64,000 nt of DNA from Bacteroidota bacterium (GCA_016706255.1 JADJJZ010000030.1:1-64000), one strand, 5' to 3'. Positions 10,171 through 19,973 are shown, numbered from the stretch's first letter. Notes: generated by a model not told the origin, from the sequence alone. Numbers and translations: made by a program.

Positions 10171-11433
10171 ATGCGTTCATTACTCAGGGTTTTTCCGAAT
10201 CAGTTTTTTGCCTCTTTAGCTATTTTAGGCTTAATTGTTGGCCTTGTTACCTCAAAAGTGGTGCTTAGTGTAGCCACCATTATGATTATGTGCAATGCCA
10301 TTATCAATTTGCGCATTGTCGACAATTTTAAACGCTGGATTGGCGATACAACCAGTGTTTTACTCATATTACTATTTCTGGTTTACCTTTTAACGGGGTT
10401 TTATTCTGATGATACCGGTTATTGGATTGACCGTTGTCGCATGAAATTGCCCTTTTTAGCCTTACCATTAGGCTTCACTACCGTGAAAACCCTAACTACC
10501 AAGAGGTTTCAGCAATGGCTGGCCGTGTATTTTTATGTGATTTTTGCTGCAGCTATCGTAGTATGTATAAATTATTTTGCCCATTTTGACACACTGAACG
10601 CTAATTTGTCGAGAGGGCAACCAATTCCCGCTCCTTTGCGCGACCATATCCGTTTTAGTCTGGAAATGGCTTTTGCCATAGTTGTAGGTATTTATTTATG
10701 GAACAATCAATTTCGTTTTTCCAATCCGAAAGAAAAATATCTGCTGCTTTCAGGTATCATTTTTTTAGTGATTTTCATTCACATTTTTGCTGTTCGCTCC
10801 GGCATCGTTACATTATACATTGCCATAATTGTAATGATTTTTCATTGGTTGTTTACCAAAAAAGCATATTTAAAAGGCATAATCGCATTAGTGCTTTTAG
10901 GTGCATTTGGTTTTTCCGCAGTGCAGTTTATACCATCTTTACATTCAAGAATGTCGTACTTCCAATATGAAATGGATTTAATAAAAAAAGGTGAATTACA
11001 TCCTGAACACAGCGACGCGCAACGTTTATTAAGTATTGAATATGGTTTGCAGATAGCCGAAAAAAATCCGTTGTTAGGTGTTGGCGTTGGGGATATTAAA
11101 TCGGAAATGGATAAATTATATAATCAAAGTGCGGGCAGTGAATTTGTTAAGTCTAAACTACCGCACAATCAGTTTGTCTATTTTCTTGCAGCAAGTGGTA
11201 TAATTGGATTTTTGGTATTCTTATTATCGCTGCTGTATCCATGGGTTAGCAAAAAACGATATAAAAATATGTTGTATACCGTGTTTCTGCTGATTATGGT
11301 TTTTAGTTTTATGGCTGAACATACATTGGAAATACAAATTGGAACTGCATTTTATCTGTTATTTTTGTTGCTGATAAAAAAATACATCGACGATTCTCAA
11401 CTTACCACTGTAGAAGCAAAATTACATGCATAA
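10171..11433 (+). CDS. O-antigen ligase/polymerase family (Wzy_C) membrane protein
   Basis: A 420-aa polytopic membrane protein with about eleven hydrophobic segments and a long periplasmic loop before the last ones. The loop contains SDAQRLLSIEYGLQIAEKNP then LLGVGVGD and LPHNQFVYFLAASGIIG; the pattern R-x-x-x-W/Y, NPLxGxGxGD and H-N-x-x-x is typical of WaaL/Wzy_C proteins, with the conserved His in LPHNQF. These enzymes join O-antigen to lipid A-core or polymerise glycans. An upstream in-frame ATG at 10039 exists, but it would overlap the divergent sigma gene; ATG 10171 before MRSLLRVFP gives a normal N-terminus. It overlaps the next glycosyltransferase gene by eight bases, so the two are co-translated. 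Confidence 0.8.
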   Translation: MRSLLRVFPNQFFASLAILGLIVGLVTSKVVLSVATIMIMCNAIINLRIVDNFKRWIGDTTSVLLILLFLVYLLTGFYSDDTGYWIDRCRMKLPFLALPLGFTTVKTLTTKRFQQWLAVYFYVIFAAAIVVCINYFAHFDTLNANLSRGQPIPAPLRDHIRFSLEMAFAIVVGIYLWNNQFRFSNPKEKYLLLSGIIFLVIFIHIFAVRSGIVTLYIAIIVMIFHWLFTKKAYLKGIIALVLLGAFGFSAVQFIPSLHSRMSYFQYEMDLIKKGELHPEHSDAQRLLSIEYGLQIAEKNPLLGVGVGDIKSEMDKLYNQSAGSEFVKSKLPHNQFVYFLAASGIIGFLVFLLSLLYPWVSKKRYKNMLYTVFLLIMVFSFMAEHTLEIQIGTAFYLLFLLLIKKYIDDSQLTTVEAKLHA

Positions 11434-12184
11434 AATAACTGCCATCATACCAACAAAAAATGAAGCCGTTCATATTGAAGCGGTATTGGCTTCTGTGGCC
11501 TGGTGTGATGAAATTTTAGTTGTTGATTCGTTTAGCACGGACAATACTGTTGAATTAGCAAAAAAATATACTTCCCGCGTTATTGAAAGCGAATATATTA
11601 ATTCTGCAAGTCAGAAAAACAGGGCTATTCCGCAGGCTGCACACGAATGGATTTTATTAGTAGATGCCGATGAGCGTGTAACCCCTGAATTAAAAAACGA
11701 AATACAAAATTTATTAAAACAGGATATAATTCCACACGATGCCTACTGGATTTACCGTAAAAATTATTTTATGGGTAAAGAAGTAAAATACAGCGGATGG
11801 CAACGTGATAAGGTAATTCGTTTTTTTAAACGCGATACATGTCGTTATGAAGAAAAACATGTTCATGCAGAAGTTATTACTTCGGGCTCAGTAAGCAAAT
11901 TAAAAAATAAGTTGGTACACAATACCTATAAAGATATTTTCCATTACCTCGAAAAATGGGATCGTTATTCAACATGGAGTGCAAACGATGCTGCTAAAAA
12001 AGTGAAACGTCCGGGGTTTTTTCATTTTATTATTAAACCTGCCTTCCGTTTTTTCAAACATTATATTATCGACCTGGGTTTTTTAGACGGTTGGACGGGA
12101 TTTATTGTTTGTTCACTTGCTGCAAAAGGCGTGTTTATGCGGTATGTGAAGTTGTACGGAATGATGAAGGAAAAGGGAAGTTAA
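11426..12184 (+). CDS. Glycosyltransferase family 2, LPS core type (WaaE/KdtX-like)
   Basis: A 252-aa cytoplasmic GT-A enzyme. The start AIIPTKNEAVHIE, the DEILVVDSFSTDNT segment, SQKNRAIPQAAHEW and the metal-binding LLVDADERV (residues about 78-86) are those of the family 2 subgroup that includes the LPS core beta-1,4-glucosyltransferase WaaE/KdtX. The C-terminus has the KHYIIDLGFLDGWTGF segment common in this subgroup, with a hydrophobic stretch that could touch the membrane. It starts inside the last codons of the O-antigen ligase gene, so both probably act on surface lipid-linked sugars. The exact sugar is unknown. Its stop codon overlaps that of the convergent 816-aa gene within one TTAA. 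Confidence 0.85.
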   Translation: MHKITAIIPTKNEAVHIEAVLASVAWCDEILVVDSFSTDNTVELAKKYTSRVIESEYINSASQKNRAIPQAAHEWILLVDADERVTPELKNEIQNLLKQDIIPHDAYWIYRKNYFMGKEVKYSGWQRDKVIRFFKRDTCRYEEKHVHAEVITSGSVSKLKNKLVHNTYKDIFHYLEKWDRYSTWSANDAAKKVKRPGFFHFIIKPAFRFFKHYIIDLGFLDGWTGFIVCSLAAKGVFMRYVKLYGMMKEKGS

Positions 12185-14631
12185 TTCCAGTCGTCATCAG
12201 GCACATCGCCACTACCGGGCATAACAGGAATTATAAAATTTGTTTTTCCTATCAAATCTAAAACATAAGTTATTTCAAAAGGTGGCACCAAAGTATTTGC
12301 AGGAGTAAATAATGCTACCCAGCGAATTCTAATTTGTTCATTTTCTGAAAGGTTTTTAAGATCCGAAGGACTCGTTAGTCTAAATTGATTTTGTTGATTT
12401 ACCTCAAGTCGTCGAATTGTTGTAATTGTATGTGGTAATATAGCGTTTCTGTGAAATCTTTCTAATTCAGCATATTGGCTAGTAATTGTCATGTCAGCCC
12501 AGGGAGCTACCTGGAATAATCCAATTGGTGAAACCTTTACTAAAGCATAATAATTTTGCGCAAATTCATCAGCAGGAATCCACTCTACTTCAATTGAATT
12601 TGGTCTCGGATCATTTCCAAATGCAACACCAACTTCATCAGCAGCTTTAAAGCCATATGTACCAAATCTGATTTTATTGCAACGTTGATATGTTTGAGGC
12701 CATCCAAGTGGCAAATAAACCGGACCGTTTTCTGTCATAATTGTTTTTGCTTCAAAAGTGCCGGTCAAATTAATTTCAAAATCCGATACAGGTAAAACGA
12801 CTACGATGGTTCCTTCAATTTTACCGGTTGCTGCACCCATTAATTTTATATCATACTCAGTAGGTGTATTTTCATTCTCGCTTTGAAATAATGAGTAGAT
12901 AACCCCGGCGGCTTTTGCAGCTGCTGCTAGTTCAATTGAGCCCGCTGCAACGGCTGTTGTAATAAAATCTTTGATTTCCCAGGCACCTTTCAGTGCATTT
13001 ACGCTTGTACTAATATAATTTTTTACCGTTCCATATTGATCCTCTTCAACACTTGTGGAAGGCACACCTTTACCGCTTAAATTAAGTGACAAATTCGCTT
13101 CAAGATTTACTTGTCCTTCCAAAATACCTTTAAAATCTAACCGCAATAATTTTCTATCCGATTCTTTTAATTCATTTGCATTAGCTTCAACATTAGGGAA
13201 CAACAACCCTAAACAACCTCCCAGCGCTCTCAATGGTTGGGTTTCAGGATATAAAACAGGATCAAATAAGGTAGCAGTTTCGGTTCTAAGCCATTTCCCT
13301 TCAGACGTTGATGAAGATGCTGTAAGGTCATGAAATGCTTCATTTAAACCCGGCCATGTAAAAGTAGGTGTGTAAGCTTCTGAAATAATTACTTCATCTG
13401 CGTTACGATTATTGAACCAATTGGATATTAAATCCCAAAAACCATTTGTTTTAGGTTTGGGTTGAGGTAAAACCACATTTGGCGGAATATCAACGAGCGG
13501 GAAACTCCATGTTTTAACGGCAGTTCGTTCAGAATTTACTAATGAAGTTTTAACGAGTAATTTATTAAAATTTCGTTCCTGAACATTAGGTAAATAAATA
13601 AACAAGCGTAAAACGCCGGTAATAATATTATATAATAATACATAACCGATTTGGTTTGGAGAACCGCCAAATTGATATCCAAATACCCGCCACCCTTTTT
13701 GACTATCAGGATACCAATAATTTTGAACTTCATTTTCATTAAAATCATAATTATCGGGCACTTCCCACCATGGACGGTTAATAATTAGATGGTCAATTTC
13801 ACCATTTTCATTGTACCAATTCCAATCTACTTTAGGGTTCAAATCATTGTCATCAATTATGCCAGAAATGGTACCAATAGAAATACATGGCAAATCATTA
13901 TCGGTTGGATTTAAACCCCCGTCAACAAGAAGGCCTTCTATATTTATCGGTTGATTTAATACTTCATTATTATTTTTTATCAGATTAATTTTCTTCCTTA
14001 TAATATGAGCTGCTTTCTGATAAGATATAGTTGGAATATCTAAATAAGGTGCAAGTAAAACTAATTCATCTAACAATTTTTTACTTAAGCCCGCTTTCAG
14101 TAATTTATTGTAGTTACCATGAATATTAATTTCCGACAATTTATTAAGACCATTGTTTTTTAATGTCTCAAAAAGGTTATGCGGAAACCAGCTTTCTTTT
14201 ATTTTATTCGGTCGTTTTGCGACCTGACTTATTTGATTATTAGAATTAATAACACACTCAAAACTAATCTGAGTATTCCCGGGTTGAGCAACAAAAACAT
14301 ATTCACCAAGATTCAAATCCTCAACTGCATCAATGGTTAATTCTTTAATCAGTTCTAATGGTTCAATTAATGTTTTTCTATAATAAAGCCAATATCTAAC
14401 ACTATTCGCGTTTTTGAATAAACCCTCAAATGATACCTTACTGCCAATTCCCAGCCATAAGTACCATCCAACAAAACTTTTGTCTGTTCCTTCTGACTGT
14501 AAAACATTCGAACCGTTTTTCAAACTACCAACAATTGGAATTTCAACCGGTAAATTATTTAAAATAATTAATTCTTTATACTTGTACATTTTCAGTGAGT
14601 TATAATCATCAAAATTACACGGATACTTCAT
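12181..14631 (-). CDS. Unrecognised 816-aa protein
   Basis: I do not recognise this protein. It has no signal peptide or membrane helix at the N-terminus (MKYPCNFDDYNSLKMYKYK). Residues about 40-140 look like a beta-sandwich; 150-215 is helical with NNGLNKLSEINIHG and LKAGLSKKLLDELV, which looks like a helix-hairpin-helix type segment; the rest is mostly beta, with several aromatic-rich stretches. A small helical, Ala-rich patch (IELAAAAKAAGVIYSLF, about residue 575) could insert into or lie on a membrane. The acidic tail is GSGDVPDDDWN. It lacks a T9SS sorting tail. It stands alone on its strand, with the lipoprotein gene at 14734 facing away. Toxin-like or structural roles are both possible and neither is supported. 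Confidence 0.6.
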   Translation of the reverse strand: MKYPCNFDDYNSLKMYKYKELIILNNLPVEIPIVGSLKNGSNVLQSEGTDKSFVGWYLWLGIGSKVSFEGLFKNANSVRYWLYYRKTLIEPLELIKELTIDAVEDLNLGEYVFVAQPGNTQISFECVINSNNQISQVAKRPNKIKESWFPHNLFETLKNNGLNKLSEINIHGNYNKLLKAGLSKKLLDELVLLAPYLDIPTISYQKAAHIIRKKINLIKNNNEVLNQPINIEGLLVDGGLNPTDNDLPCISIGTISGIIDDNDLNPKVDWNWYNENGEIDHLIINRPWWEVPDNYDFNENEVQNYWYPDSQKGWRVFGYQFGGSPNQIGYVLLYNIITGVLRLFIYLPNVQERNFNKLLVKTSLVNSERTAVKTWSFPLVDIPPNVVLPQPKPKTNGFWDLISNWFNNRNADEVIISEAYTPTFTWPGLNEAFHDLTASSSTSEGKWLRTETATLFDPVLYPETQPLRALGGCLGLLFPNVEANANELKESDRKLLRLDFKGILEGQVNLEANLSLNLSGKGVPSTSVEEDQYGTVKNYISTSVNALKGAWEIKDFITTAVAAGSIELAAAAKAAGVIYSLFQSENENTPTEYDIKLMGAATGKIEGTIVVVLPVSDFEINLTGTFEAKTIMTENGPVYLPLGWPQTYQRCNKIRFGTYGFKAADEVGVAFGNDPRPNSIEVEWIPADEFAQNYYALVKVSPIGLFQVAPWADMTITSQYAELERFHRNAILPHTITTIRRLEVNQQNQFRLTSPSDLKNLSENEQIRIRWVALFTPANTLVPPFEITYVLDLIGKTNFIIPVMPGSGDVPDDDWN

Positions 14632-14733
14632 ATTTCCATTAACGGAAAACCGTGAATTTGATTAGAATCTTATGTGCGAGTTGTTAATTCATTTAACTTA
14701 GCAACCGATTGCTGCTAATAATTATAAAACGAC

Positions 14734-15822
14734 ATGACTTTAAAAAACAAACTATTAAGTATTATTGCTATTACTATATTAATAGATGGCTGTAATCCCG
14801 GTACAAATAACAATTATGACGAAATTGCACTCCATCATGCTCCAATACTTTATCAGGATACAGATGATTGGCATTACTCTGCTGACTACATTACCAGGTT
14901 CGACTACGATGGAGATTGGAAAGGAATTAACAATTGGGAAAATTTATCGAGTTTTGAAATTAATGCCGCTTGTTATTACTCGGTAGTTGAAACAGCAACT
15001 CATTTTTTTATTATTTATGCATTTTATCACCCTCGTGACTGGACGCATATTCCATATATTACTGATGAACACGAAAACGATTTTGAAGGGATTTTGTCTG
15101 TCATAAAAAAAGATAATAGTGAATTTGGAACTTTGATTGCCATGGTAACTACTTCTCATACCGACTTTTATTCTTATGTAAACCCCAATGCCGGTTTATC
15201 TGCTAATAATAAATCTATTGATGGAGATATCAGATTTGAAGTGTTTCAAAACGAAATGCATCCAAAAATTTATCAAGGCCCACGGGGGCATCCTATTATG
15301 GGTGATTCATCAGTAGCAAATTTTAGTGGTGCAGATGATGAAGATGGTGTTATTTATTTTCCTTCATTAACAGATTCTGAAATGCCAACCGATGGTAACA
15401 ATCGCAATGTACAATACAAGTTAATAAATATGGCTGATTATGGAAATTTGTGGACTTTTCAATTGTTAGAAGCAAAACAAAATTCTTCAGATACAAAAAC
15501 ATTTTATAGCTGGGGTGTTTTAAAAGGAGATGATGGTGGGGATTGTGATGGAATTTTCCCTTTTGGTTGCCCAAGCAATTCATCAAATACGCCATGGGGT
15601 TGGGATGATAAAGATGATAAAAACAATCATCGCGGTGAAATAGCATTGAATCCCGCAAAACTTATAAACTATTACTTCAAAGATTTAGGCGCTTATGAAA
15701 CAACCTATGCAAATAACTTTTACATTAAAGATTTACAAGAACAGGGATTTACCTCGAACTTTAAACCGAATGGCTGGAATCACTATGTTGTTTTAGAAGA
15801 ACTGTTTGATTTATTAGAGTGA
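14734..15822 (+). CDS. Lipoprotein of unknown function, possible Vps62-like fold
   Basis: A 362-aa secreted lipoprotein: MTLKNKLLSIIAITILIDGC is a signal peptide ending in a lipobox (LIDG|C). The mature protein starts with a segment LHHAPILYQDTDDWHY, then FIIYAFYHPRDWTH and HENDFEGILSVIKKD, and TLIAMVTTSHTDFYSY. The string of an initial HAPIL-Y-D, a Y-x-FYHP-D-W and an H-E-x-D-x-E-G recalls the Vps62-like family, in which these Asp/His/Glu residues form the core; that link is from memory of the motif and is tentative. No membrane helices beyond the signal. It faces away from the 816-aa gene and converges with the esterase gene, 16 bases apart. Confidence 0.65.
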   Translation: MTLKNKLLSIIAITILIDGCNPGTNNNYDEIALHHAPILYQDTDDWHYSADYITRFDYDGDWKGINNWENLSSFEINAACYYSVVETATHFFIIYAFYHPRDWTHIPYITDEHENDFEGILSVIKKDNSEFGTLIAMVTTSHTDFYSYVNPNAGLSANNKSIDGDIRFEVFQNEMHPKIYQGPRGHPIMGDSSVANFSGADDEDGVIYFPSLTDSEMPTDGNNRNVQYKLINMADYGNLWTFQLLEAKQNSSDTKTFYSWGVLKGDDGGDCDGIFPFGCPSNSSNTPWGWDDKDDKNNHRGEIALNPAKLINYYFKDLGAYETTYANNFYIKDLQEQGFTSNFKPNGWNHYVVLEELFDLLE

Positions 15823-15838
15823 TAAAATTTTGCAGCTC

Positions 15839-17107
15839 CTATTTAAAAAACTTACTTACATAAATTTCCTGGCGCTGACTGATGCGTAGATAATAAATAC
15901 CGCGCATTAAGCCTGAAACATCAATGATATAATCTTTTATGGGCGGATAAAATTCCAGGTTATAGCTAATTACTTCCTGTCCTAAAGCATTATAAATTGC
16001 CATTTCAATTTCTTTATCACGGGTGCTGGTTACCTGCAGATAAATATTGTCGATAACAGGATTCGGATAAATGTCAACAATTACCAATTCACCTTCATTT
16101 GCAACCGCACATTTATATTTTCCCAACACACGGTAAAATTCTTCCGTTTGTAAATTATTACATAAAATATCTTTTATAAATGGTGCTGCATAAATAATTA
16201 TTGAGTCCGGAATAACGGCGTCGTGTCCTGCACCTTCGGCAATATAAAACTGATATGTTCTGCCTAAACGTTTCGACATCTGTACCAACTGCCAGCTTCC
16301 ATGCAGATTGGGATATTCAAAGGGCTGATAACAAAAAAATGTTGGGCCGGAAAAAAACGGAACGATAGAATCGCAGGTACCATGAAAATATAAATGCGGG
16401 AAACTATTATTATATAATAAACTGGTGTCTTCAATTCCTCCTGCTTCAGTTATTACGCCCATTGGATTAAAATGATAATTGGTATACGCATTTACTGCTG
16501 TATCAATACTGCCTAATTCATCATAAAATTGTGGGTCGTAATCACTTTGTGAGGCATATAAGGCAAACAAAATTAAACGTGAACCTGCACTGTTGCCTTC
16601 AACAAAAATTGCATTGGTATCTATACCATAACCATCGGCCTCTGCCTTAATAAAACGATAAGCCGCGCGCACATCTTGTATAGCTCTGTAGGTAGCACGA
16701 AATAAATCGGTAGTATCTCCGCCACAACCATCATCAGCATCACCATTATCCCAACCTATGCGATAATCGATGCTTACATATACATATCCCATGCGCGCAT
16801 ATAAGTAACCAAGGTCGACGGCTCCCTGACTGTCTTTTGAACCACCAACCAATCCGCCACCATGTACAAAAAAGATTAATGGTTTTTTAGTGAGTTCATC
16901 CAGAGCAGGTTTAGGCCTGTAAATATCCAGTTTCAAATCCTGCATATTTCCCAGATTATTAATACCTTCTCCGTAAACTACATCTGAAGTAACCTCTATA
17001 TCTGATTCTTCGAAAATAAATTCATCGAAACGATTCATGTTACAATAGTCCTGAGCAGACAGCAACACACTACATAATACGGATAAACTAAATAAAAATG
17101 TTTTCAT
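15839..17107 (-). CDS. Secreted alpha/beta-hydrolase (carboxylesterase-like) with T9SS sorting domain
   Basis: A 422-aa extracellular esterase. ATG 17107 gives a clean signal peptide (MKTFLFSLSVLCSVLLSAQ); upstream in-frame codons reach 17227 but would run into nadB. A minus-strand TAATTTTG at 17131-17138 supports this start. The oxyanion segment is FFVHGGGLVGGS, the nucleophile elbow FVEGNSAGSR (Ser with Gly-x-Ser-x-Gly slightly changed to GNSAG), the acid lies in HGTCDSIVPF and the His in GAGHDAVIP. The C-terminal 80 residues (YPNPVIDNIYLQV to the end) form a type A T9SS sorting domain, so the protein is exported through the Por system and cleaved or anchored at the surface. Substrate unknown. 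Lies 37 bases downstream of nadB on the same strand. Confidence 0.85.
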   Translation of the reverse strand: MKTFLFSLSVLCSVLLSAQDYCNMNRFDEFIFEESDIEVTSDVVYGEGINNLGNMQDLKLDIYRPKPALDELTKKPLIFFVHGGGLVGGSKDSQGAVDLGYLYARMGYVYVSIDYRIGWDNGDADDGCGGDTTDLFRATYRAIQDVRAAYRFIKAEADGYGIDTNAIFVEGNSAGSRLILFALYASQSDYDPQFYDELGSIDTAVNAYTNYHFNPMGVITEAGGIEDTSLLYNNSFPHLYFHGTCDSIVPFFSGPTFFCYQPFEYPNLHGSWQLVQMSKRLGRTYQFYIAEGAGHDAVIPDSIIIYAAPFIKDILCNNLQTEEFYRVLGKYKCAVANEGELVIVDIYPNPVIDNIYLQVTSTRDKEIEMAIYNALGQEVISYNLEFYPPIKDYIIDVSGLMRGIYYLRISQRQEIYVSKFFK

Positions 17108-17144
17108 TTTGAACACCAAATCAAACATTACAAAATTACGGTAT

Positions 17145-18743
17145 TTAAAATAAACTATCCTCAGCCCAATTCGACCTTTCAGGATAATCGGTGGTGTAAT
17201 GGAGACCACGGCTTTCTTTTCTTGCACTTGCGCCGCGGGTTATTAAAAATCCAATTGTAATCAGGTTTCTCAATTCACACAATTGAGGTGAAATTGTAGT
17301 AGTATCATATAGTTTTTCAGTTTCCTCATATAATAAATGTAATCTTGCCAATGCGCGCTCCAACCTTTCGTTACTGCGAACAATGCCAACATAATTTGTC
17401 ATTATTTCTTTCAACTCCCTGATACTTTGTGTTATCATAACCATTTCTTTCGGCTCATTCGTTCCTTCTGCATTCCAATCAGGAATATTTTCCTGAAATT
17501 CGATGGTATCAATTTTATTTGCAGCATCTTCATAAATTCTGTTCGCAAAAACTAAAGCCTCTAATAATGAATTACTTGCAAGTCGGTTAGCCCCATGTAA
17601 ACCGGTTGAACTACATTCGCCGCAGGCATATAAATTATTGATGCTGGAATTGCCATGTGCATCTGTTAAAACACCACCACACATATAATGTGCCGCAGGA
17701 ACCACAGGAATAAAATCTTTTAAAATATCTAATCCGATAGATTTACATTTTTCATAAATATTGGGGAAATGATTTAACAATTCCTCTTTAGGAATTGGTG
17801 AACAATCTAAATACACAAATTCATCACCACGAATTTTCATTTCATTATCTATTGCACGCGCAACTATATCTCGCGGCGCTAACGATTTTCGTTCATCGTA
17901 TTTATGCATAAACGGCTGGCCATCGCTGGTTTTTAATTCACCACCTGCGCCGCGAATTGCTTCAGTAATTAAAAAGGATGGAGAAACACCGGGTTGATAT
18001 AATGATGTAGGATGAAATTGAACGAATTCCATATTCGAAATTCTTCCTTTTGCACGATACACCATTGCCATACCATCACCGGTTGCAATTAATGGATTAG
18101 TCGTATTTTTATAAACCTGTCCGGCACCACCGCTCGCCATTACCGTAATTTTTGCAATAATTTTTTCGATGGTTTTATTTTTTTTATTTAATACATACAC
18201 ACCATAACATTCTATATCCGGTGTATGCCTTGTTACAATTCTTCCAAGATGATGTTGTGTAATAATATCAATAACAAAATGGTGTGCATGAATGGTAATA
18301 TTCGGTAACGAAACTGCTTCTTCCAATAATGTTTTTTCTATTTCTTTTCCTGTTACATCTTTATGATGGAGTACACGAAATTCTGAATGGCCGCCTTCTT
18401 TTCCTAAACTGTATTCACCTTCTTTATTTTTATCAAAATCTGCACCCCAATTAATTATTTCCTTAACACGTTCTGGACCTTCTTTAACTACTATTTCAAC
18501 GATATCGCGTTTACATAATCCGTCACCGGCAATTAATGTATCGCTAATATGTTTTTCATAGCTGTCTTTTTCAAAATCCCATACTGCAGCAATACCACCT
18601 TGCGCATATTTGGTATTGGTTTCTTCTTCTTCAGCTTTTGTTATGATGGTAATTGTTTTATCGGGGAAACGACGTGCTGTTTTGAGCGCGAATGTTAGTC
18701 CGGCAATTCCGGAACCTATTACAAGAAAATCGGCTTTATGCAT
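17145..18743 (-). CDS. nadB: L-aspartate oxidase
   Basis: A 532-aa flavoprotein that oxidises L-aspartate to iminoaspartate, the first step of de novo NAD synthesis. The FAD-binding DFLVIGSGIAGLTFALK opens the protein; NTKYAQGGIAAVW and the family-typical HHKDVTGKEIEKTL follow. The active-site region MEFVQFHPTSLY and RGAGGEL, the Arg in LAPRDIVARAID, and CGECSSTGLHGANRLASNSLLEALVF near residues 370-400 (last two split by a short spacer) are all present. Length is normal. ATG 18743 (MHKADF) is chosen over the in-frame ATG at 18776 because a TACCTTCG element ends five bases before it. nadA and nadC are not in this window. It is divergent from the DinB gene. Confidence 0.95.
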   Translation of the reverse strand: MHKADFLVIGSGIAGLTFALKTARRFPDKTITIITKAEEEETNTKYAQGGIAAVWDFEKDSYEKHISDTLIAGDGLCKRDIVEIVVKEGPERVKEIINWGADFDKNKEGEYSLGKEGGHSEFRVLHHKDVTGKEIEKTLLEEAVSLPNITIHAHHFVIDIITQHHLGRIVTRHTPDIECYGVYVLNKKNKTIEKIIAKITVMASGGAGQVYKNTTNPLIATGDGMAMVYRAKGRISNMEFVQFHPTSLYQPGVSPSFLITEAIRGAGGELKTSDGQPFMHKYDERKSLAPRDIVARAIDNEMKIRGDEFVYLDCSPIPKEELLNHFPNIYEKCKSIGLDILKDFIPVVPAAHYMCGGVLTDAHGNSSINNLYACGECSSTGLHGANRLASNSLLEALVFANRIYEDAANKIDTIEFQENIPDWNAEGTNEPKEMVMITQSIRELKEIMTNYVGIVRSNERLERALARLHLLYEETEKLYDTTTISPQLCELRNLITIGFLITRGASARKESRGLHYTTDYPERSNWAEDSLF

Positions 18744-18747
18744 TATG

Positions 18748-18755
18748 CGAAGGTA
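18748..18755 (-). promoter_or_regulatory. Candidate promoter -7 element of nadB, start-proximal
   Basis: Minus-strand TACCTTCG (one mismatch to TAnnTTTG) ends five bases before ATG 18743. If used, the nadB transcript would have almost no 5' leader. Confidence 0.4.
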
Positions 18756-18802
18756 AGCCGTTTCGCCTGATTTCATTAATTTTATTATATAAAAATCCGC
18801 TT

Positions 18803-19312
18803 ATGGAACAAACAACCTGGATATCACGTACTTTCAATTTTGACTTCCCTGTCGGTTTGTTTCCTGTTATAACCGGCCGATTATCAGGCACTTATGCGCG
18901 TTTAGCCGAAATAACGAATAATTGTAATACCAATTTGCTCACCTATCAGCCACAAGCCAAATGGAGTATTCAGCAACATATTGGCCATTTAATTGATTTG
19001 GAAGAATTACATATCGGCAGGCTTGAGGATTACAAATCGGGAGCAACAATATTGCGCGCCTGGGATGTTGTAAATCAAAAAACAAATTTGGGAAATCACA
19101 ATCAGCAAACTTTACAACAATTGTTATCAGAATTTAGACGGGTAAGAAATATGTTATTATTTGATTTAACTTCTTTTAGTGATAACGAATTAAATAATAC
19201 GGCAATGCATCCGCGATTGGAAGTAAAAATGCGGATTGTAGATCTGGCTTATTTTATTGCTGAACATGATGATCATCATATTGCCAAAATAATTACCATC
19301 TTAAATAAATAA
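18803..19312 (+). CDS. DinB-like metal-dependent hydrolase/transferase
   Basis: A 169-aa four-helix-bundle protein of the DinB_2 type, a family of metal-binding enzymes that includes thiol-dependent transferases. The metal-ligand pattern is visible: a His in WSIQQHIGHLIDLEE at about residue 60, and H-x3-H in AEHDDHHIAK at about 158. ATG 18803 (MEQTTWISRTF) is used; an upstream in-frame start at 18692 would overlap nadB. A TAATTTTA element at 18777-18784 precedes it. Substrate and partner thiol are unknown. It shares the divergent promoter region with nadB. Confidence 0.8.
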   Translation: MEQTTWISRTFNFDFPVGLFPVITGRLSGTYARLAEITNNCNTNLLTYQPQAKWSIQQHIGHLIDLEELHIGRLEDYKSGATILRAWDVVNQKTNLGNHNQQTLQQLLSEFRRVRNMLLFDLTSFSDNELNNTAMHPRLEVKMRIVDLAYFIAEHDDHHIAKIITILNK

Positions 19313-19334
19313 ATTCCGCTTAATATATTTTTAA

Positions 19335-19907
19335 TTATTTATTTTGCTCGCGGTATTGGTAAGTTGCTTCTAATGCTTCATAAAATTCAGCGCCATATTT
19401 ACGAATCAATGCAGTTTTTACAAAACGAAAAATTGGAACGCCCAATTCTTTTCCATTTTTACAAGCCGGTTTACAAATACTCCATTTTTCGTAATTCAAT
19501 GCCTGAAAATCTCCAACTTTTGAAATTCGAATTGGATATAAATGACAACTAACCGGTTTTTGCCATTTTATTTTTTTATCTAAAAACGCCTTTTCAATGC
19601 CACATAAAGCGACACCTTTTTCCCAAATGGTATAAGCACATGGCCCGTCTTTCATTAATGGAGTTTTTAAAACACCTTCTTCGTTGGTAACCCAGTAGCC
19701 TTGTTTTTCAATTGCATCAATACCATCTTTTGTAAGGTATTCTTTTACAATAGGATATACTTTTTTTAATTGTTTTTTTTCATCTTCATCAACAAATGCA
19801 CCTTCATCGCCTTCAACACAACAAGCACCCATACAGGCATTTAAATTGCAAACAAATTCTTTATCAAGAATATCTTCACTTACCAGAGTCTGCTGAATAA
19901 TAATCAT
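19335..19907 (-). CDS. DUF3109 family cysteine-rich protein
   Basis: A 190-aa protein of DUF3109, common in Bacteroidota. It carries a cysteine set NLNACMGACCVEGDEG at about residues 22-37, then GPCAYT, CGIEKA, VSCHLYP and CKPACKNG. The spacing resembles YkgJ-type Fe-S or zinc-binding proteins, so metal binding is likely but the role is unknown. Ends with a helical tail rich in aromatics. No signal peptide. ATG 19907 is five bases after a minus-strand TAAATTTG. It converges with the DinB gene, 22 bases apart. Confidence 0.85.
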   Translation of the reverse strand: MIIIQQTLVSEDILDKEFVCNLNACMGACCVEGDEGAFVDEDEKKQLKKVYPIVKEYLTKDGIDAIEKQGYWVTNEEGVLKTPLMKDGPCAYTIWEKGVALCGIEKAFLDKKIKWQKPVSCHLYPIRISKVGDFQALNYEKWSICKPACKNGKELGVPIFRFVKTALIRKYGAEFYEALEATYQYREQNK

Positions 19908-19911
19908 ACTG

Positions 19912-19919
19912 CAAATTTA
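19912..19919 (-). promoter_or_regulatory. Promoter -7 element of the DUF3109 gene, start-proximal
   Basis: Minus-strand TAAATTTG is a full match to TAnnTTTG and ends five bases before the start codon at 19907, predicting a leaderless or near-leaderless mRNA. Confidence 0.5.
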
Positions 19920-19973
19920 CAGCTTTTTTGGATGAATTTTACAGGTGCAACACCTTATCTACCTAGAATACAA

